From Malania oleifera (lineage: Eukaryota > Streptophyta > Magnoliopsida > Santalales > Ximeniaceae), in the NCBI RefSeq assembly GCF_029873635.1, contig NC_080425.1:46670178-46734177 (forward strand): 64,000 nt of DNA, read 5' to 3'. This document shows positions 11,629 to 23,480 of the stretch, in pieces. A program made the translations under genes and the position numbers. The notes beneath the pieces are model-generated. The model was not told where the DNA came from and searched no databases. It saw only the letters and a program-made list of their open reading frames with translations. How positions within the stretch are numbered: the stretch's first letter is position 1; every line of letters starts with the position of its first letter.

Positions 11629-13795
11629 TGTAATGACCCAAAATTTTTGCTATTTTTTTTTCTATATAATATTTATCATAATAACTCTGATACCATGACA
11701 TACTAACAAAGTCAAAGTTAACCCGGACCCATAGGTACTCGGGGATATACCTATCTATACATACATGTTGTCTATGCAGCAGAAACTATAATTTACACAA
11801 CCATATATATACAAGACCAGAGTTCTACTATATCCATAAATACGTATATATTCATGCCCAAAAGGAACCATAATATCCTAGGGTCATAACCCTAAAAATC
11901 CATCCTAAACACAACCCCACAACTTACCCTTCGAACAGGGTAGTATAAAACAGCCTCCTCTACCTTGGAGCTCGGTCCGCTCTTCTATCTCGGTTTCCTG
12001 AAATGTTTGTAATGCTGGGGTGAGACATCTCTCAATAAGGAATATAGACTAATATCAGTGTGTGGCATCATGAGTATCATTGTGTTATAACATATATTGT
12101 ACATGGTATATTATATCTGTTAAGTAAGAAAAATTTGTACATAAGTCACCTGCATTTAGTAAATTTATTAAAAACTATTCTATAATAATCTGAATAAATC
12201 AAATTTCATATAACATACAATGACATATTAAATTTATGTATACATAAAAAATCATCTGTTATATTTGTATAATATTGAAATCACACCCTGGATGGATAGC
12301 TAGTTGATGTCATGTATTAACCCCACATGACTAGGTTGTGCAGCCTGTAGGCGGGACCTAGCAATGGTTGGCCTACCATACTAGGTCAAACTTGTAAGTC
12401 TGTAAGTACAATTGGCTTGCCCAGCCTAGTCCGGACTGCCAAAGGGGCACCTGCTCTTACACTGATGTACAATTGACTATCCCCCTCCCACACTCTATTT
12501 GAGATGCTTGGTAGCACTGCTTGAATGGATGGATACAGTACCGTGCACTGAATCTAAACTAAGCCATCAGGGTTCTGCTATCATATAATACATTTCTCAT
12601 AATATAATTATGTTCTTAAATAACATTTTACATATTTCTAAAATAAAATCTGGATTTTACATATTTCTGAATAAAAGCTGTCATTTCATAATTTTCTGAA
12701 TAAACTATCATATTAAAAACTGATCACAACATCCGCGTCAGCTAAATAACTCGGCATCTACACCGGTTGAAAAATACGGCATTTGCACCAACTGAACGTT
12801 ACGATATCTGCGCCTTCTGAATTTCATAATATACTGAAAATATAATTACTGTACTGTTTATAGTTTTTCTAAAAACTATCGTTAAATCATGTTTGTTCTA
12901 TGTTTTATGAAATATTCTAACATGCTATTAATTGTAGTAAAAATCTATGCTCCTGCCACACATAAATGAGTATTATTCTATAACATATTACTGGCCTGAA
13001 AACTATTTTTCTGACAAGAATTATATTAAATTTGGTTTTCAAAGTTTCCTCAGTTCCATCTACGTATTCCCAAAACTATAAATAATTTCTAAATTAAATA
13101 CAGAATATTTAATAATAGATTTTCTGAAAATAACTGAATGAATTTATCCCCTTACCTGTTTCCTAGAAAACCTGCTAAAATCCTAAACCAAGCGTACAAC
13201 ATCCCAAAACTCGAAACCCTGAAATCGATTTAATTCTAGTTCAATCAATTAAAATCCAGTATATTTATCATTCAGTATTTTCTAGGCTTTATGTACTCCA
13301 AATTAACAATAAAACTCTAAATCACCTCACTTACCCTAGTTTTTAGAGTGGTGCCCCGGAACCCCAAATTGAAAATATGCTCTAGTGAAGTTGCAGAGAA
13401 CCTTCCCATGAACCTCGTGGTCATTCTTGATCGTCAAAAAAAGTTTAATGGAGCGAGAATGAAAGGAAGGAGGGGGTAGGGCCGTAGAGTTTGAGAGAAA
13501 GTATGAGAGAGTGATTTTTGTTAAATGAGGAATGAGGCTCATGGGATCTTCATATTATTCACACTGCAATGAAAATCATCGACGGTTTTCCTATGACACT
13601 TAGAAAACCATCGCCAGTTTTCTATTTTACCGACCCAAAATTACCGTTTACCCGTTACCGACCCACGATAAATCCCCATAACCGTCGATGATTTTCTATG
13701 ACTCTCAGAAAATCGTTGCTAGTTTTCTCGTCCCCTAGCCAAAAATCCACTTTTTCCCTAATTTATTTTTTTATTATATTTTATAGGTCTCTACA
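11629..13795 (-). mobile_element. Solo LTR of a Tekay-type gypsy element (K)
   Basis: The edges are TGTAATGACCC (11629) and GGTCTCTACA (13795). Flanks CGAGG (11624-11628) and CGGGG (13796-13800) fit a target-site duplication with one change. No internal region is present, so it is a solo LTR. Its sequence is homologous, inverted, to the Tekay LTRs of element L: compare GTGCAGCCTGTAGGCGGGAC at 12338-12357 with the complement of 21130-21160. CG-core motifs (CCGTCGATG, CATCGACGG) are clustered at 13570-13730. It splits the Athila gag, so it is the younger insertion. Confidence 0.88.
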
Positions 13796-14888
13796 CGGGG
13801 GAGGCACGTAGGGGCAATTATAACAAGTGTGAGAAGGATCATAACAAATGGCACACACCTTTGCACACACTACATGCTAAGGTAGTTGTACTAAGGACAA
13901 GAACTGATCTAATTTCTTCATAATGGTGTGCAGTGTAGGCACAAGGTCATGGCCTGCGACAAACTCATAGAATCCCTTAAGATGGAAAGAGGAAGGTTGG
14001 GACAGTCTACGGGCTGCAACATCATGCTGCTAAATTCTCGACAAGATTCTTAAAAAGAGTCCAAGCCTCATTCTCGGGCTTCCGGAGGAAAGTACCTCCA
14101 CAAGATGCATCTACCATGGTTCTCTCATGCTCAGCTAATCCTTTATAAAAGTTCAAAACCAATTGCCACCTAGGGACTTAGTGATATGGGCATTTGAGCA
14201 AAAGGTCCCTTAAGTGCTCATATGTCTCAAAAAATTGTTCCCCATCCAATTGTGAAAAACTAGTGATTGCCTTCCTCAGCTAGTTAGTCTTCCTAATGGG
14301 GTAGTACTTTTTTAAGAACTCATGTTGCATGGTGGTCCAGTTGGTCACCGAGTTCGGCTCTAAGGAATTCAGCCAATATTTGGCCTTGTCCTTCAGAGAA
14401 AGTGGGAAAAGCCTCAAATGGAGGGCATCATCACCAAAATAAGGTATACGGATGATGGAGCAGATTTTGAAAAACTCATCTAGATGCTTGTATGGATTTT
14501 TAGTCAAAGTCCCAAAGAAATTGGGAAGCATCGAGATGATGGAGGTCTTAATTTCAAATTGTGCCGCCTCTACCTCTGAAACCCAGATGCATGACGATGA
14601 GGTGTATGCATTGGGTATGAAGTAGTCTCTAAGAGGTTGAAGAAGTTGCTCTTCCACCAAAAGTTGGCGGAGAGCTTGAGGTTTCGGGTTATGAAAGGTG
14701 GAAACTTGTTGACGTTCAACCATGACTTTGGGTTCAAACGACTCGGCCAACTTGGGACTAGAGGTAGACTTCCTAATTGACCTATGGGATCTCTCAATCT
14801 CATAGTCTATAGGCACTAACTCAGGATCCAAAGAGCGCAAACCCAGTATATACACTTGCAGCACACAATCAAGACTATAGGATATCAA
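13796..14888 (-). pseudogene. Athila-type gag, N-terminal part
   Basis: An open frame of 202 codons runs from 14888 to 14280. It includes NFFGTLTKNPYKHLDEFFKI and LRLFPLSLKDKAKYWLNSL, the signature retrotransposon Gag helices, and ends FLKKYYP. Downstream (14279-13796) the frame is broken by stops. A possible zinc-knuckle remnant (C-x2-C...H...C) is readable near 13850-13810 after a frame change. The gene then jumps across solo LTR K to 11628. Confidence 0.85.
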
Positions 14889-14974
14889 ACAAAAAAATAT
14901 ATATAAACAAAAGAAAACAAAGAAAAACCAAGTATGTAGTACTCTAAAATAGAAATTGGCTTACTACCATAACA

Positions 14975-14995
14975 GAGTCCCCAGCAATGGCGCTA
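14975..14995 (-). promoter_or_regulatory. Primer-binding site of the Athila-type element
   Basis: The minus strand reads TAGCGCCATTGCTGGGGACT directly downstream of the 5' LTR edge at 15001. This is the form of PBS used by Athila elements (tRNA-Asp type), slightly degraded. It fixes the orientation of the element. Confidence 0.8.
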
Positions 14996-15000
14996 AATTT

Positions 15001-16503
15001 TAGTAGGCTCACCAAGCCTTGGGTCCTTAACTACCAAAGATAAAATTTGTAACCTAACTATCCCCAAGTTCAGTAGAACAATAAATAAGTCGGGTGCTGA
15101 TCCTCAAGGACTCAAGTGCAGTTGTTTACCACATCTAGCCTAATTTACTACACTTTGTGTAAAAAGGAAAAATGTGATATTTTGAAGGTGTTTTTTCTAT
15201 CAACTAAGAAAGCATGCAAAACTATATTAACACTACTCTTAGAAGCCAGGTATTAGATCATGAATCAAGCTTAGGCTGTCATGTGCGCTAGCTATGTTCG
15301 GTCAGCTATCCATACTAGGCTAAATGGTTAAGTGAACCATTCAAGTGGAATATGGTAGCGAAGGTGCACCAATTTTATGGAGCATGATCGGGAATTAAGG
15401 TATACCCTATCCAACGATCACGAGAACACCTCGTACATGAACCGTAGCCTATTCCATATAAGTGACTGAATGCCTAGCTATGCTATCCTTTACCCTTGGG
15501 TCTCATCATAATCAAAGATTTAAAATTGCATAGAAATTAAAGACATGAAATTTAAAGTGCATGCATTTAAATAAAAGCAGTAACGAAAGCATGTATTAAA
15601 AATTGGTTCAATTGCAACTCAACAGCTTATCACTAGCAATCAAGAAAACAATCAAAGAACCAGCTATCTACACGACAGCACAAGGAACTTTAAGGTTGTC
15701 ACATGCCTTTGAAGAATCCAAGCACAAAACCAGTACAAGGAATTGTAACCAATGTAGTAAATTTACTTTAAGTGGCACCCAAAGACTCTCTAGGTCTGTC
15801 ACTAACCAAAGAGGGGCCAAAAGGGAACCCTAGGCACATAAACAAAGCTAGGTTTTATACCCAAAATGGTTTACAAGGTTTCAAATTCAAAATAATAAAG
15901 TTTTACAAAAAATATCACAAAGTAGTTCACTAGGCTCACGTTTTTTGACTAGGTCGCACCCATGTCTTCCGTTGGTCGCACCATGGTCGTGGTTCACCAG
16001 AATTCTGGGAATCAATCTTTAGGAATTCTTGACCAAGTCGCGCATATGGGTCTTCCTAGTCGTGCCGATGATTGAAACTTGCAGGATCTTAGCTTTAGTA
16101 AATTTTAGGTTCTCAGCTAGGTTTCCCCTCAAGGTCTCCTGGTTATGCTATTGCTTGAACTTTGCAGCATCTCACTTTCAGTTTGAACCTTGGACTCTTT
16201 CTTCTATGACTTGGTCGCCCCTTGTATCAGCCGACCGCACAACATGGTCGAACCAAGTCTTGTTTGCTTTGATGAATTAAGGCCTTAAGGGCTTGGTTGA
16301 GCATCTAATTTATCCTTTTTGCTTCCCAATTACTCCATTGGCTTCTTGTATTGCTTAACTCCACGGTTTTAGCCTAATTTTCCTAAAACATGAACAAACT
16401 GTGCATAACTCCGAACTATGATAAGAAGGTTTAATTACAAGATAAATGAGAGAAAAACAATGGTAAATAGGGGCCTAAAATAGTGCATTTTAGGGGCACA
16501 TCA
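15001..16503 (-). mobile_element. 5' LTR of the Athila-type element
   Basis: Starts TAGTAGGCTCACC in plus coordinates (TG changed to TA) and ends GGGGCACATCA. It aligns with 3548-5026. Contains GGTCGCACC motifs at 15950-16260. The open frame 16029-16280 corresponds to 4524-4826 in the other LTR and is not a gene. Confidence 0.88.
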
Positions 16504-16561
16504 GAAGATGTTATTGAACACCAACTATGAGAAAGCATAAGAGTATCTGAAAATAGGATAT

Positions 16562-18304
16562 TGTTCCCACGAGGTGTGTGAATTGGGTTTAAAAAATTTA
16601 TGTTCTTTTTAAAAATTTTGTATTACAACAATAAACACAACCCAAACACAATCACAAAGTACTTGTACAATAACCAATCCTAATCAACCACAATCAATAC
16701 AAAATAACCAAGCACTTGATTCTTGTGATAATAGCCCTGTAGTAATATGCAATGCTTGTTGGATTTGTGTAAGCCCTGTGTTGAAATTCACAATCACATT
16801 TCTTTCCAAGGTTCAGTTTTTAAATAAACCTTTAGTTTAATAGGTTTAGGATGATCAACCAACGTATTCCCTTTCGATTTTCGCAATCAATGTTGAACAA
16901 ACCAAAACAAATTATCTTCCAATCTATTTAACACCCAAACACTTAGAATTCGAAAATTGTAAAGCATCCATGCAGTTTGTAAAGTATGCTGAAAAAGAAA
17001 GAGTAGGTAAGAGAGAGAGGAACACAAAGTTTTATGAGGTTCGACTTATATCCAGCCTACCTCCTTGCCTTTGGCAAACCATCAAAGGATTCACTAAGTC
17101 AGTTCCTTTGCCAGACAGAACAACACCGTTTACAAAACTCCTTCGATTAGGCTAGAGCATGCCTCTCCAAATGGTATCCCCTTGCTTGGTAGAACAATCC
17201 AACAACCTTGAATCATCTAGAAGTAAGAAAAAAGTAGGGAGAAATTTGTGTACAAGAGACACTCTCAAAATAGAGCTGGTTAGTACAATATTCAGCACAA
17301 ATATACTTTAATGTAATTCAATAAAGAGATTGAAGCTCAATTGAATTTATGTCACCGAATTTATCTTCTGTGTATTGAAAGATTCAGACTTTGAAGACTC
17401 AAATTCGAAGCTAGGATCAGAAGCAATTCAGTAGTGAAAGCAAGATAAGCACACGAGAGATTTAGAGCTTTAAGAGTTCTTGATTGCTGGAAAATTTCTT
17501 GGTGTTTAAAATAATTATAGTTTGGGCTATTTATAGATGTTTAAAAGATAATTCCTTGCCCCCCAAGTTTTCTTGGAGTAAACATCAAGTTTCCAAAAAG
17601 AGTAGAGCCCAAGAAAACCATTTAAAAAATATTTCTGTTGAGTTTTTTTTTTTTTAAATCCTGTTCGAGTGGCAGTCGCCTGCCACAGTCAAAACTCAAC
17701 ACATGGAAGGCTAGTAGTCACCAGCCAAGGCACTGGCAGGAGCCTGACTTGACCACCCATGCGCTTGATAGGTCTCATGCAGTCGCTTGGGACCCTACTG
17801 CCTCCCAGTTTTTAATTCTTTTAATTTGGCAGTCTACTACCTGTATTGGCAGTCGCCTGGATCTCAGAAAATTTCTTCTCACTTTGAAAACTTCTTTCCT
17901 CATTTGAGACCTTTATCATTTTGATTTAGAAAACATATTTTAAGGTCTTTAAAAAATTTGTTTCTTAGTTTCTTTTTATTTATTAGAGCTTCAATCAATT
18001 TATATTGAGGTTTACATGAAGTACTTACATAGAGACATCCTTAAAACTCTAAAATTTTGAACTTCATGTAAATCCTTGCTTTGAAATATTTCCCTGATCA
18101 TATATCATCTTTGATCTTTCAATCAACTTTCATTCATCAAGCTTTTATAAAATATGTCTATCATGAGCTTTATTAACCCTTGAGTTTGGTTTTGAAATAC
18201 TTGAGCTTTACCTGCTCCTTGAAATAGTTAAACTTGAAAACCATATCAAACTTATCTTGATTTTTTATCATCAAATAAGAATTGTAAGCCTTGTTAGGCC
18301 AATA
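16562..18304 (-). mobile_element. SIRE-type LTR (H), probably solo or truncated
   Basis: The left edge TGTTCCCACGAGGTGTGTGA matches the CCCAAGAGGGGGTGAATTGG end of the other minus-strand LTRs. The right edge ...GTTAGGCCAATA matches the CCAACA edge of G, E and F. It includes the TCGACTTATATCCAGCCTAC leader block (17041-17060) and U3 CG-core motifs (GGCAGTCGCCTG near 17670 and 17850). No convincing target-site duplication is seen (GATAT on the left, GTATC on the right) and there is no PBS or PPT beside it, so solo versus truncated is unresolved. Confidence 0.75.
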
Positions 18305-18593
18305 GTATCTTAAGCTAAAAAAAATTTGTGTGAGCTAAAATTGTTGTGTTGTAGTGTGATGTTTCCGTAGGCAACCCAAGAGCTTTTAGAGTTTGAAATT
18401 TTGTCTTTTGAAAGGTTCAAGCATTCTACATTTTTTTTTTCTTAAGATTTCTACTATAACTTGTATTTCTATATAGTATTCTCACTAAGGCTGAGAGCTA
18501 TAAGCTTTTTTGAGATTCACCAAGTCTCTAAAAGATTCAACTTTTAAGTGAACATGTAAAGGGCCTAAGGGTGAGCCACTTTTGATTTCTTTT
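18305..18593. other. Unassigned AT-rich flank
   Basis: Nothing coding is visible. It lies between the edge of LTR H and the poly(T) that marks the LINE 3' end. Confidence 0.5.
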
Positions 18594-19372
18594 CTTTTTC
18601 TTTTTTTGAAGAATTAAGAACATATATTAAAAATTGGGAAATGGTAGAATCAGTACAAAAGCATCAACATTCGACACTCTAAAGGTAGTAGCACCTACAA
18701 AAACAAAGCAAACTATTGGAATCAACTAAAATCAATTTTTTTTCTTCCCTGACAAGCTAATCTAAGGGCATTCACAACTTGGACAACAATTATATAAATA
18801 TGGACAAAAGGCACCTTCAAAATCTAGAGAGTTCCAATCCTTCCACGAGTGAAAAATGGAAGTAGCCCTAATCATCTTGCCTGGTCTCTTTGCTTAGATT
18901 ACCCATAGTTGATAGCCTTTAAATGTTCCCCTCCCAATTTTATAGAGTCCCTTGTGAATTTAAATTCTAATTTGCTTTCAGGTAAATTTGACCAAGAACA
19001 TAACACTCAAAGAATAAATGAATCTTTGTTTCAGTGAATTCTCCAAATATGTTACAACTTGCACTAGTGATTTCTTCTCTAAGGCAACATTCTATCATTT
19101 GTACTTAATCGGTTTAAAAAAGCTAACCAAAAAATAAAAACATGCTTTAAAATGTTTTTTTTTTTTTTTTTTTTTTTTTCAGCCATACAACATTGACCCA
19201 CATCACAGGATTCTTTTTCTATCTAAAACAATCATAAGTAGAATTAAAAATGAAGTCTCCATTTGTTTTCATTCTCCAACTCACTTTGTCCTTTGTATTT
19301 CTATTTGGAAAATAATTCAAAGTAGCTTTAAAAGTAGAAACATTCCTTGTTATTCTTCTTGGACAAATCCAT
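18594..19372 (-). pseudogene. LINE (L1-type non-LTR retrotransposon) 3' end, ORF2 C-terminus
   Basis: On the minus strand 19372-19219 gives RRITRNVSTF then WRMKTNGDFIFNSTYDCF. Further on, 19080-18960 gives TSASCNIFGEFTETKIHLFF followed by ECYVLGQIY, the zinc-binding C-terminal domain of plant LINE reverse transcriptases (Cys...His-Leu-Phe-Phe-x-Cys). A T-rich tract at 18590-18607 represents the 3' poly(A) tail. Stops and frame changes show decay. The ORF is interrupted at TCCAT by LTR B and continues beyond 30752 (NIICKDTNSW at about 30795-30757). RT itself is not in the window, so the copy is 5'-truncated. Confidence 0.8.
19155..19179. repeat. (T)25 tract inside the LINE coding region
   Basis: A pure 25-T run. 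It falls between the coding blocks ending YDCF and the block reading like the zinc-domain lead-in, so it is an internal A-tract expansion of the LINE and not its tail. Confidence 0.9.
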
Positions 19373-19631
19373 TGTTGACTTTTTTTTAGTCTAATACCCG
19401 TTTTGATAATGACAAAGCATAAGTATCTCATGTGTGTGCTTAGTGCTTGAGTAGGTTTATAAATTAGCATGCACACAATGGGAAAAGAAAAGTGGAAGCT
19501 TGAGGGAGTTAAAGAACATATCATCCATCATATTCCATGCAAAATTGAAGATCAAAACAAATGAAGACATGTTTTTATTTGTAATGCATTTAGATTTAGT
19601 CTGTAATAATGCATGTCTTGCATGGTATGAT

Positions 19632-20332
19632 TACAATAAGCTAAGGAATTTTTTAGCATCTCATCGACTAACACAGGGGATTCGTTGACGAGGATATAAA
19701 AGGAGCTTGTCGACGAGGACAGGTTTCGTCGACGAGAAAACACCGAGAGAGGTTTTTGGGGCAGTCTGAATTTCATCGACTAGGGAGGAAGTTCATCGAT
19801 GAAATTCCTTAAGGACTCATTGACGAGATGACGTGTCTCGTCGACGAATTCGAGGCTATAAATAGTGAAAACTTGAATTTTTCAGCATAAAACTGGAGCA
19901 AACTTTCTTTCTCTCTCTCTCTCTCTAAAACACACGCCTCCCCTTCTTTCTTCGATCCTAGCTCTGTTTCCCGCTGGATTGAAGATCTGAGGCCACCATG
20001 ATACTCCTAGGAAAGTTCTCTACAAGTCTGCTGGAGCTGATAGTGGGAGAAATTGGTTTGAAATTCATCCCAAATTCAGGGTAAGGTGTTTTATTCAGAA
20101 TCTGCTTTTCCTGCAGTTATAGGAAATATTGTTTGCAGGGAAATAATGATGTTTTGTTCTAGGAGATGTCATTTTCAGGGTGTTGAGTGGAGAACCTTGG
20201 GGGTGTAGGGCCAGAGTTCAGTGAGGGCTTTTCAGAAACTAGGTAAGGGAAATATGCTATGCTAGGCAATTTTAGTAAGTTTTCAGCATAAATTATTCGC
20301 TTTTAGATTATTATTTACATTATTTACAGTAG

Positions 20333-20368
<36 letters not shown>

Positions 20369-21718
20369 TGTATAACAGTTATTATATAGAATCTGAGTTT
20401 TAAAGTATGTGGCGCCTGAGTAGATATTATCTGATATGGAGTTTTTATATAGTTTTTTAGTATATCAAGTTATGCAGATATAGTTAGATATTTACAGATT
20501 TTATACAGACAGAATACGTATACATATACAATTTTATTCAAATGATTACATAGACAGATACATATATATATATATATATATATAGCAGTATACAGATGTT
20601 TATTTAGATCAGTATATACAGAGTATATAAAAAGCTATGTTTTCCTAAATGCCATATCACTCAGATACAGATAGATTATACCGACAGATGATACACTTTT
20701 AGAATCAAGATGCTATAGATATTACAGTATTTATAGTACAGAGTTATAGTGTTATGGTTATTTTGGAAACATGATGAAAGTAGTAAAAGAGTATATATGT
20801 ATTTATATATAATATCAGATCCCTGTGAAAAGATTACAAACAGATACAGATACAGATACAGATACAGATACAGATACAGATACAGATACATAATATAGAG
20901 CACAGTACCATTGCTAATACAGATAGAGTACAACCACATATCTCAGATAGTGTGTAAGTACCGTCAATTGTGCTCGGAGAGTATGCAGCTCCCTAGTTTG
21001 CTAGGTTGAAGGGGCTAGTTTGATGAGGTAGCAGCCAGTCCCACGCCTAGGAGAGTATGTAGTTTGGCCAGGTTGAGGTAGTGTAGAGTGTAGTGACTTT
21101 CCTAGAGGGCTGACCAGGTTAAGTCCCACCTACGGACTGCATAACCCTGTCATGAGGGGTCAAATCATGACATACAAAGTTCTAGGGATAAAAGCACAAT
21201 TATGTATATGTATACAGTTTTACAATATTTGATGAATATAGTATGATATTAGCAGTATGAAAAGTAGAAAAACTCAGATGATACAGTTATGTTTTAAACT
21301 GCAAAAAAAGAAAAAAAAAATGTAAGATATGCTTTACAGATTTATCATTTTATAACAGATTCGATGTTATTTAAAGTTTATATGTAACTTAGTCACCACA
21401 CATTAGTAATAGCATATTTCCACTTATTGAGCATCAACTCACCTTATTATTCTAACATTTTTCAGGTGAGCCAGTTAGGTGAGCAGATCAGGCTCGCGGA
21501 TAGAGATTTCTAGATTACCCTGGTTGTAGGGTGAGTTTGTGATAGAGTTTTGTATTTGTGGGATAAATGATAATGGAGGGAAATGTTTTATGGCTATAGT
21601 CTGTATATATTGAATTATGGTATTGTATAGTGTATATGGATGTATGACTTATGTTTCTGCTGCATAGGTATGATTATATATAAAAAAAATAATATGATAT
21701 AATTTTGAGGTCGTTACA
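19632..21718 (+). mobile_element. 5' LTR of Tekay element L
   Basis: Begins TACAATAAGCTAAGG, matching TGTAATAACCCGAGG of the 3' LTR without gaps once the TG to TA change is allowed. It ends GAGGTCGTTACA. U3 at 19665-19855 carries seven or so TCGTCGACGA-like motifs. TATA box GCTATAAATAG at 19855-19865. Microsatellites: (TA)n 20337-20365, (AT)n 20563-20583, (CAGATA)n 20841-20890. The hexamer array has about eight units here but only two in the 3' LTR. Confidence 0.9.
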
Positions 21719-21721
21719 GTT

Positions 21722-21733
21722 TGGTACCGGAGC
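21722..21733 (+). promoter_or_regulatory. PBS of element L
   Basis: TGGTACCGGAGC, 3 bp after the LTR end, complementary to the 3' end of initiator tRNA-Met with two changes from the usual plant PBS. Confidence 0.9.
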
Positions 21734-22040
21734 CTAGGTTGTTAGGTTCTGTAGACTTTAGAGTGTAGTAAGAACCAATACCAGAACATAGGAAAATAAT
21801 TTGAGGTTTTGTTTTGTGATTTGGATACAGGATTTCGTAGTGGTTTTTGTCTTTTTCCTAGGGCGAAAATTTCAGGAAAACCATAGTAAACTATCGACGA
21901 GTCGTGTGTTTGGGTTGCAGGATTGGATTTTGGGATTAGGAGTAGGGGGGATGATTAATAGAGGATTTAAAGTTTTAGTTGTATAAGTTGGGTCTCTATA
22001 GGAAATAGGATTTTGAAATGGTGTTTTATATATTTGCAGG

Positions 22041-23000
22041 ATGGACCCAGGAGGCTGTAGTGCTCATTCTAGTGGTGATGATGGAGCAGGTCCTTCTGGC
22101 ATAAGGGGTAGAGATTAAGATGCTGTGCTACGTAGTGTGGCTCAGCAAGTTATGACTGAGATAGCACGAAGTTCTAGAGTGTAGGGAGGTCTATCTCTAG
22201 TTTAGGGATGTACTGTAGAGAAATTTATGAAGATAAACCCGCCAGCGTTCTCTAGAGCAGTTGACCCTGCAGTTGCAGAGAATTAGTTGTAGGAAATGGA
22301 GAAGATTCTGACAGTACTTCACTGCACCGACGAGTAGAGAGTCTTATATGCTACGTATAGGCCAACGAGGGAGGCCGAGAGATGGTGGTCAGCCACTAGA
22401 CTATTGGAGGAGCAGAGGGCGATTCCAGTATCGATGACTTGGGCATGATTTAGGGACGTGTTCTTCGATAGATACTATCCTGCCTCGGTTAGAGAGGCTT
22501 GAGTACTGGAGTTTCTGAGTCTGTCCTAAGGGTTGATGACTGTCTAGTAGTATACTGCGAGATTTATTGAACTCTCGCATTTCTGCCCATATATTATGCT
22601 CGATGAAGTGAAGAAGGCGAGAATATTGGAGAGAAACCTGAGGCGAGATGTTTACCGGCAGGTGGCAATACTGAGGATCCAAGATTTCTCAAAGTTGGTT
22701 GTCAAGGCTATTATAGCAGAGGAAAGTTTGCTAAGGGAGACTGGGATGTGGAGTCAGAAGAAGAGGACCGCACCCTCGCGTTTTTAGGCGGGTCCTAGTC
22801 GAGGCCCTTGGAGAGGAGGTAGATTTGGCAGAGGCTAGAGGCAGATGGTAGAGCACGGGGGATTTCAAGGTGGATAACTTCTTGCCATTTGTCCTAGATG
22901 TGGACGGAGACACCCAAGTGAGTGCCGGTTAGGGGAGAATGTCTGTTATCATTGTGGGAGGCTTGGCCATATGGCTCGATTGTGTCAAATACCATAGAAT
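22041..23000 (+). pseudogene. Tekay gag
   Basis: The ATG at 22041 (MDPGGCSAHSSGDDGAGP) follows the leader. Gag helices are readable across 22220-22700, for example PTREAERWWSATRLLEEQRA and YTARFIELSHFCPYIMLDEV. They lead to a basic Arg/Gly stretch and the zinc knuckle CYHCGRLGHMARLC (22944-22985), which in Gag binds genomic RNA. Numerous stops interrupt it. Most are TAG where the flanking sequence suggests former CAG or TGG codons (for example 22284-22286 and 22290-22292). Confidence 0.9.
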
Positions 23001-23480
23001 TACGTACCGACTCCTAGGTCATTTTGAGGTGGTTATTAGGTGCCTCAAGGAGACCAGTAGAGGACTACTACACTGGCGAGGGTCTATGCGTTGATGTCGG
23101 GTGATGCTAAGACGGCTGGAAACGTGGTCACAGGTACCCTTACTGCTTTACCATATAAAATTGTTGTTTTGTTTGATACAGGTGCCGCCCACTCTTTTAT
23201 ATCAGCGGGGTATATTAGAATAACTAGGGTAGAGACATAGCTACTAGATGTAGAATTATCTGTGGGTACGCCAATGGGATCTATGGTAAAATGCAGAAAG
23301 ATGCTTCGAAATTTCCCAGTGAATGTTCAAGGGAGAGTATTACTAGCTGATCTCGTGGTACTAGATATACAGGGGTTTCATGTGATACTGGGCATGGACT
23401 AGCTAGCCACTTATCATGCTAGTATAGATTGCCACTAGAAGGAAGTAATTTTCAGACCCCCAAACAAACAAGAGTATAGA
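23001..23480 (+). pseudogene. Tekay aspartic protease
   Basis: The active-site motif VLFDTGAAHSFI is intact at 23166-23201 (catalytic Asp 23175-23177). Downstream are VLDIQGFHVILGMD and then a TAG stop. In the intact element this retropepsin-like domain cleaves Gag-Pol. It is in frame with gag, as in chromoviruses with a single ORF. Confidence 0.88.

Larger units (their letters stand above)
3548..16503 (-). mobile_element. Athila-type Ty3-gypsy element, non-autonomous, with nested solo LTR K
   Basis: Two collinear LTRs (3548-5026 and 15001-16503) bound the element. Flanking 5-mers AAAGA (3543-3547) and GAAGA (16504-16508) match at four of five positions, as expected for an old target-site duplication. 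Transcription runs on the minus strand: the PBS lies just left of the right LTR. Gag and an aspartic protease region follow, then a spacer and an additional degenerate ORF, but no reverse transcriptase, RNase H or integrase motif can be found between 10013 and 7000. The element is 12.96 kb, of which 2.17 kb is solo LTR K. Confidence 0.85.

Noticed and set aside
16557..18309. Target-site duplication for LTR H (GATAT/GTATC)
   Set aside because: Too many mismatches and no unoccupied copy to compare; not claimed.
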